Position numbers and translations under genes: made by a program. A model generated the notes under the pieces. It saw nothing but the letters and a program-made list of their open reading frames with translations. It did no database searches and was not told the origin of the DNA. This document shows, piece by piece, positions 46,993 to 55,105 of a stretch of DNA of 64,000 nt (positions are counted from its first letter, which is position 1; each line of letters opens with the position of its first letter). The stretch spans positions 124,001 to 188,000 of the forward strand of contig CAVRSD010000001.1 in assembly GCA_963723765.1 (NCBI GenBank), in the 5' to 3' direction. This DNA comes from DATBAX01 sp963723765 (GTDB taxonomy: Bacteria; Acidobacteriota; Terriglobia; Terriglobales; Acidobacteriaceae).

Positions 46993-48567
46993 CTAGGCTT
47001 TGACCTTCGCGAATTCGCTGTGGTGGCGGCTGTAGAAAATGTAGATGCACAATCCGAGCGCGAGCCAGATGATGAAGCGGAGCCAGGTGATCACGGTCAG
47101 TCCGGTCATCAGGCCGCCGCATAGCAGGATCGAGATAATCGGGAACCACGGGACAAAGGGGACGCGGAAAGCGCGTTTGCGGTCGGGCTGCCGACGGCGC
47201 AATAAAATCACTCCCAACGAAACCAGTACGAAAGCGAACAGCGTGCCAATATTGGAGAGGTCGGCGGCGTCGCCGATGTCCACCATGCCGGCTGGGATGC
47301 CAACGGCGAAACAGGCGATCCAGGTGGACCAGTACGGGGTCTGGAATTTGGGGTGGACGGCGGAGAAGAGTTTGGGCAGCAGTCCGTCGCGCGACATGGC
47401 GTACCAGATGCGCGCTTGTCCGTATTGAAAAACCAGCAAAGACGAAATCATGCCCATCAGCGCGCCCAGGATAATTACTGAGCGGAAGAATCGGTGTGCG
47501 CCGAGTTGCTGTAGCGCGTAGGCGACGGGAGCATCGGCGGCTGGGCCGGAAACGAACGTCGTGTACTTCATCATGCCGAGCAATACCACCGCCACGCCGA
47601 TGTACAGAACTGTGCAAACAATCAGAGAAGCGATGATGCCGAAGGGCAAATCGTGCTGCGGATTTTTGCATTCTTCGGCCGCCGTCGAAACTGAATCGAA
47701 ACCGATGTAAGTAAAGAAAACGATGGCGCCGCCGGTCACGATTCCGGCAAAACCCGATGGGGCAAAAGGCGTCCAGTTGGCCTTATTCACCAGCATGCCG
47801 CCGACGACGAGGAAGGTCAGAATCGCGCCGATCTTGACCATCACCATGATGTTGTTAGCTTTGGCTGATTCGCGAACTCCGCGCACCAGTAAGAGCGTCA
47901 AAACAAAAACTATCAGGAAGCCGGGCACATTGAAGTAGGCACCGGTCCAATGGCCCCCGGCAAAAACCGGATTGGACCACTTTGACGGCAGGTTGACACC
48001 AAACGCGGCCAATTGCGCACTGGCGTATCCGCTGAATCCCACGGCTACCGCAACGTTGCTAACCACGTATTCGAGGATCAAATCCCAGCCGATGATCCAG
48101 GCAAAGATTTCGCCGAGCGTTGCGTACGAATACGTATAGGCGCTGCCGGCGATGGGAATCATGGACGCCAGTTCGGCATAGCAGAGGCCGGCAAAGCTAC
48201 AGGCCACCGCGACAAGTAGGAAAGAAATTGCGATGGACGGCCCGGCGGCGGGACGTCCGTGCAGGAGCGCGCCAGCCATGCTCCCGGTGCGCAGGAGGTT
48301 GGCGACCAGGTCCATTACTTGGGCGTGCAGTATGGATGGAGCTTCGAAATGCTCCCCTGCGGCCGCAGTGCCGGTGAGCACAAAAATGCCGGAGCCGATG
48401 ATGGCGCCGATTCCCAGCGCGGTGAGCGACCAGGGGCCGAGCGACTTCTTCAGCCGGTGTTGAGGATTGTCGGCGTCGGAGATCAGCTTGTCGATCGACT
48501 TGCAGCAGAGCAGTTGACTATCTGAGGTGTAGATCGTCTCTGGGGTGGGCGTCGGGGTTTCTGACAA
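46993..48567 (-). CDS. APC-superfamily amino-acid permease (cationic amino-acid transporter type)
   Basis: About 524 residues, 12 or more hydrophobic helices. The first helix, SLTALGIGAIIGSGIFVLTG, has the unwound GSG motif of APC carriers; FTYIGFDSVSTAAEECKNPQ is the CAT-family helix 6/loop motif. The start at TTG 48567 is preferred over TTG 48600 because AGGAGA lies about 10 bases upstream of it. Likely imports amino acids, with Arg/Lys/His a reasonable but unproven guess. Confidence 0.83.
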   Translation of the reverse strand: MSETPTPTPETIYTSDSQLLCCKSIDKLISDADNPQHRLKKSLGPWSLTALGIGAIIGSGIFVLTGTAAAGEHFEAPSILHAQVMDLVANLLRTGSMAGALLHGRPAAGPSIAISFLLVAVACSFAGLCYAELASMIPIAGSAYTYSYATLGEIFAWIIGWDLILEYVVSNVAVAVGFSGYASAQLAAFGVNLPSKWSNPVFAGGHWTGAYFNVPGFLIVFVLTLLLVRGVRESAKANNIMVMVKIGAILTFLVVGGMLVNKANWTPFAPSGFAGIVTGGAIVFFTYIGFDSVSTAAEECKNPQHDLPFGIIASLIVCTVLYIGVAVVLLGMMKYTTFVSGPAADAPVAYALQQLGAHRFFRSVIILGALMGMISSLLVFQYGQARIWYAMSRDGLLPKLFSAVHPKFQTPYWSTWIACFAVGIPAGMVDIGDAADLSNIGTLFAFVLVSLGVILLRRRQPDRKRAFRVPFVPWFPIISILLCGGLMTGLTVITWLRFIIWLALGLCIYIFYSRHHSEFAKVKA

Positions 48568-48594
48568 GTGGGCCTGTCTCCTGAAGAGAGCTTT

Positions 48595-48683
48595 TGGCAA
48601 TTAGCACTTAGCATTTGGCCAGCATACGCCCGAGATGAAACGGAGCGTTGCGACCAATTGCTAAGTGCCAGATGCTAAGTGCT
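48595..48683. repeat. Spacer of degenerate short repeats (gctaagtgc type), second site
   Basis: Contains gcacttagcatttggcc and, 40 bp on, gctaagtgcc plus agatgctaagtgct. The latter 24 bases (48660-48683) match 22413-22436 exactly. The two halves are inverted copies and can pair. It ends 2 bp before the stop codon of the small Lys-rich gene. Confidence 0.6.
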
Positions 48684-48685
48684 GC

Positions 48686-48847
48686 CTACCGCTTCGCGGT
48701 GCCGCGTACCAGCTTCTTCACCTTGCGCTTCGCCGAACCGCGGGCGTATTCGCGGGGCTTGAGCGGGTTTTCGGTCTTTTTCTTTTTGCGGACTGCCCGC
48801 TTTACCTTCTTGCGTTCTACTTTGGTTAGTTTCTTAGTGTTTGCCAT
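48686..48847 (-). CDS. Very small, highly basic Lys/Arg-rich protein
   Basis: 53 residues, with 19 Lys and 8 Arg by my reading: MANTKKLTKVERKKVKRAVR, four Lys in a row, then PLKPREYARGSAKRKVKKLV. ATG 48847, stop TAG at 48686-48688. A GGAG lies upstream but at wide spacing. It looks like a ribosome- or nucleic-acid-associated peptide, in composition similar to small ribosomal proteins; it matches none I can name. It has its own spacer on both sides, a repeat on one and a REP-like palindrome on the other. Confidence 0.6.
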   Translation of the reverse strand: MANTKKLTKVERKKVKRAVRKKKKTENPLKPREYARGSAKRKVKKLVRGTAKR

Positions 48848-48917
48848 GAATGCAGTTTATCGCTCCTTCAAAATTTAGTGCTGACTTCGGTGATTTTAGT
48901 TGAGCTTCGCTCAACCT

Positions 48918-48945
48918 GGACAGCCGAGGCGGCTGTCCCTACGTG
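48918..48945. repeat. REP-like palindrome, copy 6 (inverted)
   Basis: GGACAGCCGAGGCGGCTGT followed by CCCTACGTGG, between the small basic protein gene and the 3' end of pcrA. Confidence 0.85.
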
Positions 48946-48960
48946 GATCGTGGTGATGCT

Positions 48961-51593
48961 TTAGGCCCGTTCCAGCTGGGCGTACTTCTCTACTAATTTC
49001 TTCAAACCGAAGCGAGGGAATTGTACCGTAATTTTGGCATCTTCACCGTCTCCTTCTCGCTGATAGACCGTGCCTTCGCCATATTTGGGGTGCTTTACCT
49101 TCTGGCCAGGGCGGAAGCCTTTTTTGCCTTTGGGCTCTTCGGGTGCCAATTTTGGTAAAGCGAACTTCTTGCCACGCGAGGCGAAAAACTCGGCGATGTT
49201 GCCGATGGAGTTGTAAGTCGGGCCGGAAGGCTGCACGACTGGAGTGCGGGTTTTGTTGCGAGTGTCCCAGCGGGCGCTCTGGTCTTCGTCTTCGTAAGAG
49301 TAGTGGGTGGAAGCGTATTCGTCTCCTACAGCTCTCGCGGAAGTCCTGGCTGCATTGGAACGACGCGGGCTGCCCAGTTCTTCCAACAATTCCGCGGGAA
49401 CTTCTTCGAGGAAACGCGAAGGGCACGCTGGCCTCCGGTAGATCGGTCCCATAGCGGCGGCGATAGACGGCACGGGTGAGGATGAGCGTGTCCATGGCGC
49501 GGGTCATGCCTACGTAACAAAGGCGGCGTTCTTCTTCGATGTCGTCCGGTTGCAGGAATGTGCGGGAGTGCGGGAACAGGCCTTCTTCCAGACCACCGAG
49601 AAATACCAGCGGGAATTCCAGGCCTTTGGCAGCGTGCAGCGTCATGAGCGTGATTTGCGCGCCTTCTTCGTAGGAATCGGCGTCGCTGACCAGGGCGGCG
49701 TGATCGAGGAATTGATCGAGGGTTTCGCCACGGTCTTTGGAATCCATGGCGGCGTTCACCAACTCGCGAAGATTTTCCACGCGGGAGAAAGCTTCGGGCG
49801 TGTCTTCGTCTTCGAGCAGCTTGATGTAGCGGGTGCGGTCGATCAGAAATTTCAGGAGTTCGGCGGTGTTGGCTGCGTCGCCGGGAGTGCGGAATGCGGC
49901 GGCGGCGTCCGGAGATTGCTGGACGATAACTTCTTCGGTTAAGACTTCTGGAATTACGAAATCTGGCGCAGCGGTGGCGATTTCCTCAGGAACATCGAAA
50001 CTCTCGTCGACGCCGAAGTCGAAGCTGAAGTTGTCGGGACTGAAGTCCGTGTCTTCCTCGGTAATAGGTGCACCTTCGGTTTCGATGTTTTCTACTTTCG
50101 CGGATTCTTCCAGATGCTCTGCTAGTGCTCCAGTGAGCATGGCGCGGCCGTCTTCGATCAAATCGCGGAAAGTTTTCAATGCGATGAGGGCCCGCTGCGG
50201 CAAGAGTTGTCGCTTGATGGCTTCCTGAATCCCGCCCCACAATGAAAGTCCGGTTTCGAGCGACAGACGTTCGAGGATTTCAATGGTGCTCTTGCCGATA
50301 CCGCGGACTGGCGTGTTGATGACGCGCAGGAGCGAGATGGTGTCGTCCGGATTATGGATGACTTTGAGATACGAGATCATATCCTTGATCTCGGCCCGTT
50401 CGTAGAATGAGAAGCCGCCGACCACGTGATATTTCAACTGATAGCGGCGCATGGCCTCTTCGAACAATCGCGATTGCGAGTTGGTGCGGTAGAGCACAGC
50501 TGCGCGTGGGTTTTCGCCCCGTTCGACGGCTTCACGCAGAAATTTCGCGATGTAATCGGCAGTGAAGAGGGCTTCGTTTTCGCCGTCGGGAGCTTCGTAG
50601 TAGCCGACTTTGGTGCCGCCCTGGCGCGACGTCCAAAGATTCTTGCCTTTGCGTTTGAGATTGTTGGCAACCACTGCGGATGCGGCTTGCAGAATATTTT
50701 GCGTGGAGCGATAGTTCTGTTCCAGGCGAATAATTTTGGCTTCGGGAAAATCTTTTTCGAATTCGAGGATGTTGCGAATGTCGGCGCCACGCCAGGAATA
50801 GATGGATTGGTCTTCATCACCCACCGCGCAAACATTGTGGCGAGTGCCCGCGAGCACGCGCATCAGTTCATATTGCGGACGGTTGGTGTCCTGATATTCA
50901 TCGACCAGGACATACTGAAAACGGCGCGTGTAGTAATCGCGAACCTCGGGCACGGCTTTCAGCAGGCGGACGGCTTCGAGCAGCAGATCGTCGAAGTCGA
51001 ATGCGTTGGCTTTGCGCAACTCTTTTGTGTATTCGGCGTAAATCTGGGCGACGCGCTCGGTCTTGGGATCGCCGGATTGCAGATAAACTTCCTGCGGATC
51101 GAGCATGTGGTTTTTGGCCCAGGAAATGTGTCCCAGGACGGAGCGCGGCGTGGTCTGTTTGTCGTCGATGCCGAGGCGGCGCATGATGGATTTGACGACA
51201 CTCTGCTGGTCAGACTCGTCGTAGATGACGAAACTTTTGGTATGGCCGATGGGCGGCTGTCCGGGCACGGACGAGGGAATGCGCAGTGCTTCGATGTCGC
51301 GGCGGAGCACGCGCACGCAAAAAGAATGGAATGTGGCGATGGACGGCTTGGCGATGGACAATGCCGCCGACAATCTTTTCCACGCGCTCGACCATCTCGG
51401 AAGCGGCTTTGTTGGTGAAAGTCACCGCGAGAATGGATTCCGGCATCACCCCGAGATGCTCAATCAGATGAGCGATGCGGTAGGTGATGACGCGCGTCTT
51501 TCCGCTCCCAGCGCCGGCCAGGATGAGCACGGGGCCATCGATGGTTTCGACGGCTTCGCGTTGCTGCGGGTTGAGTTTATCGAGGAAAGACAA
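48961..51593 (-). CDS. pcrA: UvrD/PcrA-type DNA helicase, two frameshifts
   Basis: Superfamily 1A 3'-5' helicase in three frames: 51593 to about 51370 (Q motif LDKLNPQQREAV, Walker A LILAGAGSGKTRVITYR, TFTNKAASEM), about 51370 to 49425 (TFHSFCVRVLRRDIEAL, VDEYQDTNRPQYELM, GDEDQSIYSWRGADI, LMTLHAAKGLEFPLVFLGG, YVGMTRAMDTLILT), and about 49425 to 48961 (C-terminal Tudor-like PcrA domain, FRPGQKVKHPKYGEGTV). Both joins are a net gain of one base; at the second, dropping one C restores ASVPSRFLEEVPAELLE. It acts in nucleotide-excision and recombination repair. TTG start. An acidic insert (about residues 460-530) is longer than in B. subtilis PcrA. Confidence 0.88.
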
Positions 51594-51681
51594 ATGGATA
51601 TGGCTCTAGTTAGATTTTACAAGGGATTGAAGATTGGCGATTGCTTAGGAGTGGACAGAATTCCGGGCAGAGAAGACTGCA

Positions 51682-51743
51682 GGGGTCCTTCGACTCCATA
51701 AGTTTGGTCGCGATGCACCCAACTCATTGCGCTCAGGATGACA
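51682..51743. repeat. Dispersed GTCATCC...GAAGGACC repeat, copy 4 (inverted)
   Basis: GGGGTCCTTCGACTCC ... GCGCTCAGGATGACAT, next to the 3' end of the DUF971 gene. The middle differs from the other copies. Confidence 0.7.
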
Positions 51744-51745
51744 TA

Positions 51746-52108
51746 TTATTTTATTGGGGCCTTGCATTCTGCGCAGGGACAGACTTCGCGGAGGAACTTC
51801 CATGAGTAAATCCCGAGCGCGTGGCCGTCGTTCCAGTTGAATTTGATGGCGTATTTGCCGATGCCTTCCGCCGACAAGGGTTTGGCGGCTTCCTTGAACA
51901 TGGGCAGAGCTCCGGGGGCGGTTTTTGGAGGATCTCCCGGCTTGCGCTTGGTCTTGCCGCGCTCTTCTTCGCAGAGGGCACAGGGGCAGGCGTCGCGCAG
52001 GAAGATGAAAGAATAGTGGGAATGGTGGCCGTCTTTCCATTCGATGTCGACGCCCGTGCCGGTGGTCAGGTTGACTTTGACCGATTTGGGGTCGAGGGAT
52101 GGGGGCAT
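51746..52108 (-). CDS. DUF971 (gamma-butyrobetaine hydroxylase N-terminal-like) protein
   Basis: 120 residues. Two related motifs, FIFLRDACPCALCEEE and WKFLREVCPCAECKAP, frame the domain, with IEWKDGHHSHY and FNWNDGHALGIYSW between and before them. In eukaryotic BBOX this domain precedes the oxygenase; free-standing bacterial versions are linked by context to Fe-S carrier or cluster-handling genes in other genomes. The Cys pairs could bind a metal. No Fe-S genes are adjacent here. Confidence 0.8.
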   Translation of the reverse strand: MPPSLDPKSVKVNLTTGTGVDIEWKDGHHSHYSFIFLRDACPCALCEEERGKTKRKPGDPPKTAPGALPMFKEAAKPLSAEGIGKYAIKFNWNDGHALGIYSWKFLREVCPCAECKAPIK

Positions 52109-52224
52109 AGGTTCAGTATCGCATCCCGTGACCTCAGGCGCTGAAGCGCGTGCACCGTATGATCGAACTCAATGGCCCGACTGGAAGTCGGGCCCTTCCC
52201 AGGCTTGCGGAGCTGCGCTCCACT

Positions 52225-52252
52225 GGACAGCCGAGGCGGCTGTCCCTACGTG
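52225..52252. repeat. REP-like palindrome, copy 7 (inverted)
   Basis: GGACAGCCGAGGCGGCTGT followed by CCCTACGTGA, between DUF971 and rpmB, in the upstream region of rpmB. Confidence 0.85.
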
Positions 52253-52352
52253 ATTTGATAAGCTGCCCGCCGGGTTTGGGGTGGCGGAAACCGCCAAAAT
52301 CCGGTAAAATCTAGCTTTTACACAGCAAGTTCTCAACCTACCTGGAGCAGTC

Positions 52353-52541
52353 ATGGCACAAGTTTGTGATGTCTGCGGCAAAGGGCCGCAATTCGGAAAT
52401 AACATTAGCCACGCCCACAACGTGACCAAGCGGCGCTGGAACGTCAATCTGCATGCGGTGCATGCCAAAGTGAAGGGCGTCGGCAAGCGCATCCGCGTCT
52501 GCACCAGCTGCCTTAAGGGCGGCAAAGTCGTTAAGGCGTAA
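52353..52541 (+). CDS. rpmB: 50S ribosomal protein L28
   Basis: 62 residues with the L28 core GPQFGNNISHAHNVTKRRW and RIRVCTSCLKGGKV. Two CxxC pairs (CDVCG near residue 5 and CTSC near residue 50) make the zinc-ribbon form. CTGGAG lies 8 bases before ATG 52353. A TAAAAT (52305-52310) about 45 bp upstream may be the -10 element, but no -35 was seen. Confidence 0.95.
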   Translation: MAQVCDVCGKGPQFGNNISHAHNVTKRRWNVNLHAVHAKVKGVGKRIRVCTSCLKGGKVVKA

Positions 52542-52573
52542 AACCCGATTTCAGATTGTAGATTTAGGATTGC

Positions 52574-52606
52574 AGATTTCTGAAGATAGTCTGCATTCAG
52601 AAATCT
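52574..52606. terminator. Hairpin between convergent rpmB and FKBP genes
   Basis: Perfect 11-bp inverted repeat AGATTTCTGAA/TTCAGAAATCT with an 11-base loop, 33 bp after rpmB and 9 bp from the FKBP stop. There is no T-run, but its position between two 3' ends suggests bidirectional termination. It is embedded in degenerate agatttcag units like those at 53095-53148. Confidence 0.5.
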
Positions 52607-52614
52607 ACTGGCTC

Positions 52615-53082
52615 TTACTCCACACCTACTAGCAGCACATCGAAAATCAGGGTGGCATTGGGTGGGATGGCGCCCGGAGAGCCCTGCTCGCCGTAAGCTA
52701 GGTCTGGCGGGATGCGCAACTGGCGCTTGCCGCCGACTTTCATGCCGGCTACGCCTTCGTCCCATCCTTTAATGACTTCGCCTCCGCCCAGATTGAATTC
52801 GAAAGGCTTCCCTGTTCCCACGGAGCTGTCGAACTTTTTGCCGGTGGTAAGCCAGCCGGTGTAGTGGACTTTGACCGAATGTCCGGGCGCGGCGGTGGCT
52901 CCGGTGCCAACTCTAATGTCCCAATATTGCAGACCGGAAGCAGTGGTGGTGCCATCGCCAGTGACTTTGGTGGGGCCGCCAGCGGCGGTGTGGGTCGTCG
53001 GCTTCTTTGTGGCAGTACTTTGAGCAAATGCGGCGGTAATAACCAGCGCGACGATTGCGGCTATCAGAACAAATTTCAGCAT
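52615..53082 (-). CDS. FKBP-type peptidyl-prolyl cis-trans isomerase, exported
   Basis: 155 residues: signal peptide (MLKFVLIAAIVALVITAAFA), a Thr-rich linker, then a single FKBP domain (VKVHYTGWLTTGKKFDSS, FEFNLGGGEVIKGWDEGV, PPDLAYGEQGSPGAIPPNAT, IFDVLLVGVE). It catalyses proline isomerisation during periplasmic folding. AAGGAG lies upstream of ATG 53082. All usual active-site aromatic and Asp positions appear present. Confidence 0.9.
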   Translation of the reverse strand: MLKFVLIAAIVALVITAAFAQSTATKKPTTHTAAGGPTKVTGDGTTTASGLQYWDIRVGTGATAAPGHSVKVHYTGWLTTGKKFDSSVGTGKPFEFNLGGGEVIKGWDEGVAGMKVGGKRQLRIPPDLAYGEQGSPGAIPPNATLIFDVLLVGVE

Positions 53083-53147
53083 CTTTGCTGCTCCTTCAAA
53101 ACAATTTCAGATTTGAGATTGAAGATTTCAGATTGCCATTTCGTCCT

Positions 53148-53525
53148 TCAGACCAAAGCGATCACGTCGATTTCTACCAGAACGTCCTTTGGTAAGCGGG
53201 CGACTTCGACCGTTGATCTCGCCGGCGGTTCCGCAGTGAAATACTTTCCATAGACTTCGTTCATGGCGGCGAAGTCTCCCATGTTCTTGAGAAACACAGT
53301 AGTACGCACCACGTTGGCCAGGCGGCTCCCGGCAGCCTGCAAAATCCCGGCCAGGTTCTTCAGCACGCGCTCGGTTTGTGCGGCGACATCGCCGCTGATG
53401 ACTTGCTGGGTGGCGGGATCAATCGCCACCTGTCCGGAAACGAAGACAAATCCGTTGGCGCGGATGGCTTGCGAATAAGGGCCGATGGCTTTGGGGCCGT
53501 CGTTGGTAGCAATGACTTCACGCAT
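53148..53525 (-). CDS. RidA family reactive-intermediate deaminase
   Basis: 125 residues from ATG 53525 (GGAG just upstream; the longer frame from 53570 has no family support). Motifs: KAIGPYSQAIRANGFVFVSG, QTERVLKNLAGILQAAGS and STVEVARLPKDVLVEIDVIA, with the conserved Arg near the end in PARSTVEV. It hydrolyses enamine/imine intermediates released by PLP enzymes. No PLP enzyme is adjacent. Confidence 0.9.
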   Translation of the reverse strand: MREVIATNDGPKAIGPYSQAIRANGFVFVSGQVAIDPATQQVISGDVAAQTERVLKNLAGILQAAGSRLANVVRTTVFLKNMGDFAAMNEVYGKYFTAEPPARSTVEVARLPKDVLVEIDVIALV

Positions 53526-53718
53526 GGGATTCTCCGGAGGTGATGAACGTAGCAGGGTTAAATTTAACATGCGGATGTTGGGTTCATGGGACGGATGGCC
53601 CTCGATAAGAGCGAAGGCATTGTTGATGCCGGGAGAAGCGTATACTCGCTAGTCAGAGGTCTAAATCGGAAATCCCGCGTTTAGTCTCAATCCCAGCTAA
53701 AAACAGTAGGAGCAAGAT

Positions 53719-54718
53719 ATGTCCCACCATTATTCCGGTGCCGATTTTGGGTTCCCCCATGGGGACGCCCGCCTGGACTTCACCGATCTGTACGCTTTCC
53801 CGAAGCCTGGGGATGCTGGCAAGTCAATCCTGATTATGAACGCGCATCCGTCGGCCGGCGCCAACCCGCCAGGGCCCACCACCGACGCCGCCTTCTCGCC
53901 CGAGGCGATTTATGAACTTAAGATTGATACGAACGGCGATAACGTCGCCGATATCGCATACCGGGTGCGCGTCACGTCCTCCAAGGACGGGACGCAGACC
54001 GCGACGCTTCGCCGGGTTGAAGGCGCGCAGGCCGCTGGGACCGGTGACGACGGGCAGATCATCGTCGAGGGGGTGCCGGTCTCGACGGGGCTGGAGACGC
54101 GGGTGACAGAGGCCGGCGACCACCGCTTCTTCATCGGCTGGCGCAGCGATCCCTTTTTCTTCGACGTGGACGGCGCCTTGAACAACCTGCAATTCACCGG
54201 TCACGATTACTTCGCCGACAAGGACGTGTGCTGCATCGTGCTGGAAGTGCCCAACTCTGCCCTCGGCACTAAAAAAGATGGGCCTATGGGCTCGCACGCT
54301 GGACGGCACAAGCGGGAAATGGGTTCAGGCGGATCGCGGTGCGCGTCCCAATCAAACTCCATTTCTTGCCGGCGAGCAGAACGCCGCCTATCTCGCTGCG
54401 GAGCCGGCGGACGATGCCCGTTTCATCCCCGTCTTCGCGCACGCGCTGGAGCACACCGGTGGCTATACGCCGGCGGAGGCCACGCGGGTGGCCGGGACCC
54501 TGCTGCCGGACATCCTCCACTATGATCCCAGGCAGCCGGCGGCCTTCCCGAACAACGGCCGGGCACTTACCGACGACGTCGTGGATTTCTTCCTTCCTAT
54601 TCTCACCAATGGAAAGGTGACGCAAGATAATGTAGGTCCCCACAAAGACCTGCTCGCTGCATTCCCCTACGTAGGCCCGCCGCACAAGGCCCGGGCTACG
54701 GGTCTGGTTGCCGCCTAA
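53719..54718 (+). CDS. DUF4331 family protein, frameshifted at an A-run
   Basis: The first frame (53719 to about 54275) starts MSHHYSGADFGFPHGDARLD followed by FTDLYAFPKP, the DUF4331 hallmark; the second (about 54278-54718) continues GLWARTLDGTSGKWVQADRG and RPNQTPFLAGE. At 54264-54275 the sequence has ACTAAAAAAG; with one A fewer the frame reads GTKKMGLWARTLDG. The joined product is about 332 residues. DUF4331 proteins are of unknown function, sometimes exported; no signal peptide is visible. Codon usage looks more GC-rich at third positions than the neighbours, which would fit recent acquisition. GGAGC lies upstream of ATG 53719. Confidence 0.75.
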
Positions 54719-54726
54719 ACGTGGAT

Positions 54727-54774
54727 GGGTGGCCCATTCTAAATTTCGCGTTCTTTGCGAAATTTAGAATGGGG
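54727..54774. repeat. Hairpin repeat, AT-rich type, copy 1
   Basis: Head GGGTGGCCCATTCT. Arms CCCATTCTAAATTTCGC and GCGAAATTTAGAATGGG pair perfectly over 17 bp, with tip GTTCTTT. It sits 8 bp after the DUF4331 stop codon. Another copy is at 56802. The head and the CGCGTTCTTTGCG tip match the GC-rich type at 34930, while the middle of the stem does not. Confidence 0.88.
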
Positions 54775-55032
54775 ATGTTCCATGGTTTCCCGAATTGGAA
54801 CTTAGCTGAAGATATTTCCGGTGTTGAAACTTTATTGGTATTTGCGTTGTCATACAATTATTGGCGCAACAAGGTCGTTTGGAGGGTGGTGCCAGTGGGT
54901 ACTGGACGACGCCTGTCACGCGTTCGAGTGGCTTTCAGCCACCCTCTGATGTCAGTCGAACCTAGAAATCCTGGTTGACATGGGCGCTTGGGCTGCACGA
55001 TTAAGTTGACAGGCGACGTTCAGTACGATTGC

Positions 55033-55057
55033 AGGCCCCGGGCATCGCTCGGGGCCT
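55033..55057. terminator. Terminator-like stem
   Basis: AGGCCCCG and CGGGGCCT with a 9-base loop, followed on the plus strand by TTGCATTT. It is 50 bp past the stop of the minus-strand hypothetical gene, but the T-run is weak on both strands. Confidence 0.4.
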
Positions 55058-55105
55058 TTGCATTTGTTGACTGAGCCATCGCGGCAGCGGGTCACCTGTC
55101 CGCAA

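Larger units (their letters stand above)
54719..55105. other. Intergenic region with hairpin repeat and other stems
   Basis: Nearly 390 bp between convergent genes. It holds the AT-rich hairpin repeat (54727-54774), an inverted pair GAGGGTGG/CCACCCTC (54882-54889 with 54939-54946) containing a tight GTGGCT-TTC-AGCCAC stem, and a terminator-like stem (55033-55057). No credible gene was seen. Confidence 0.5.

Noticed and set aside
50426..51418. Plus-strand frame (about 330 codons) opposite pcrA
   Set aside because: Repetitive Phe/Gly/Val composition expected from the antisense of a helicase gene.
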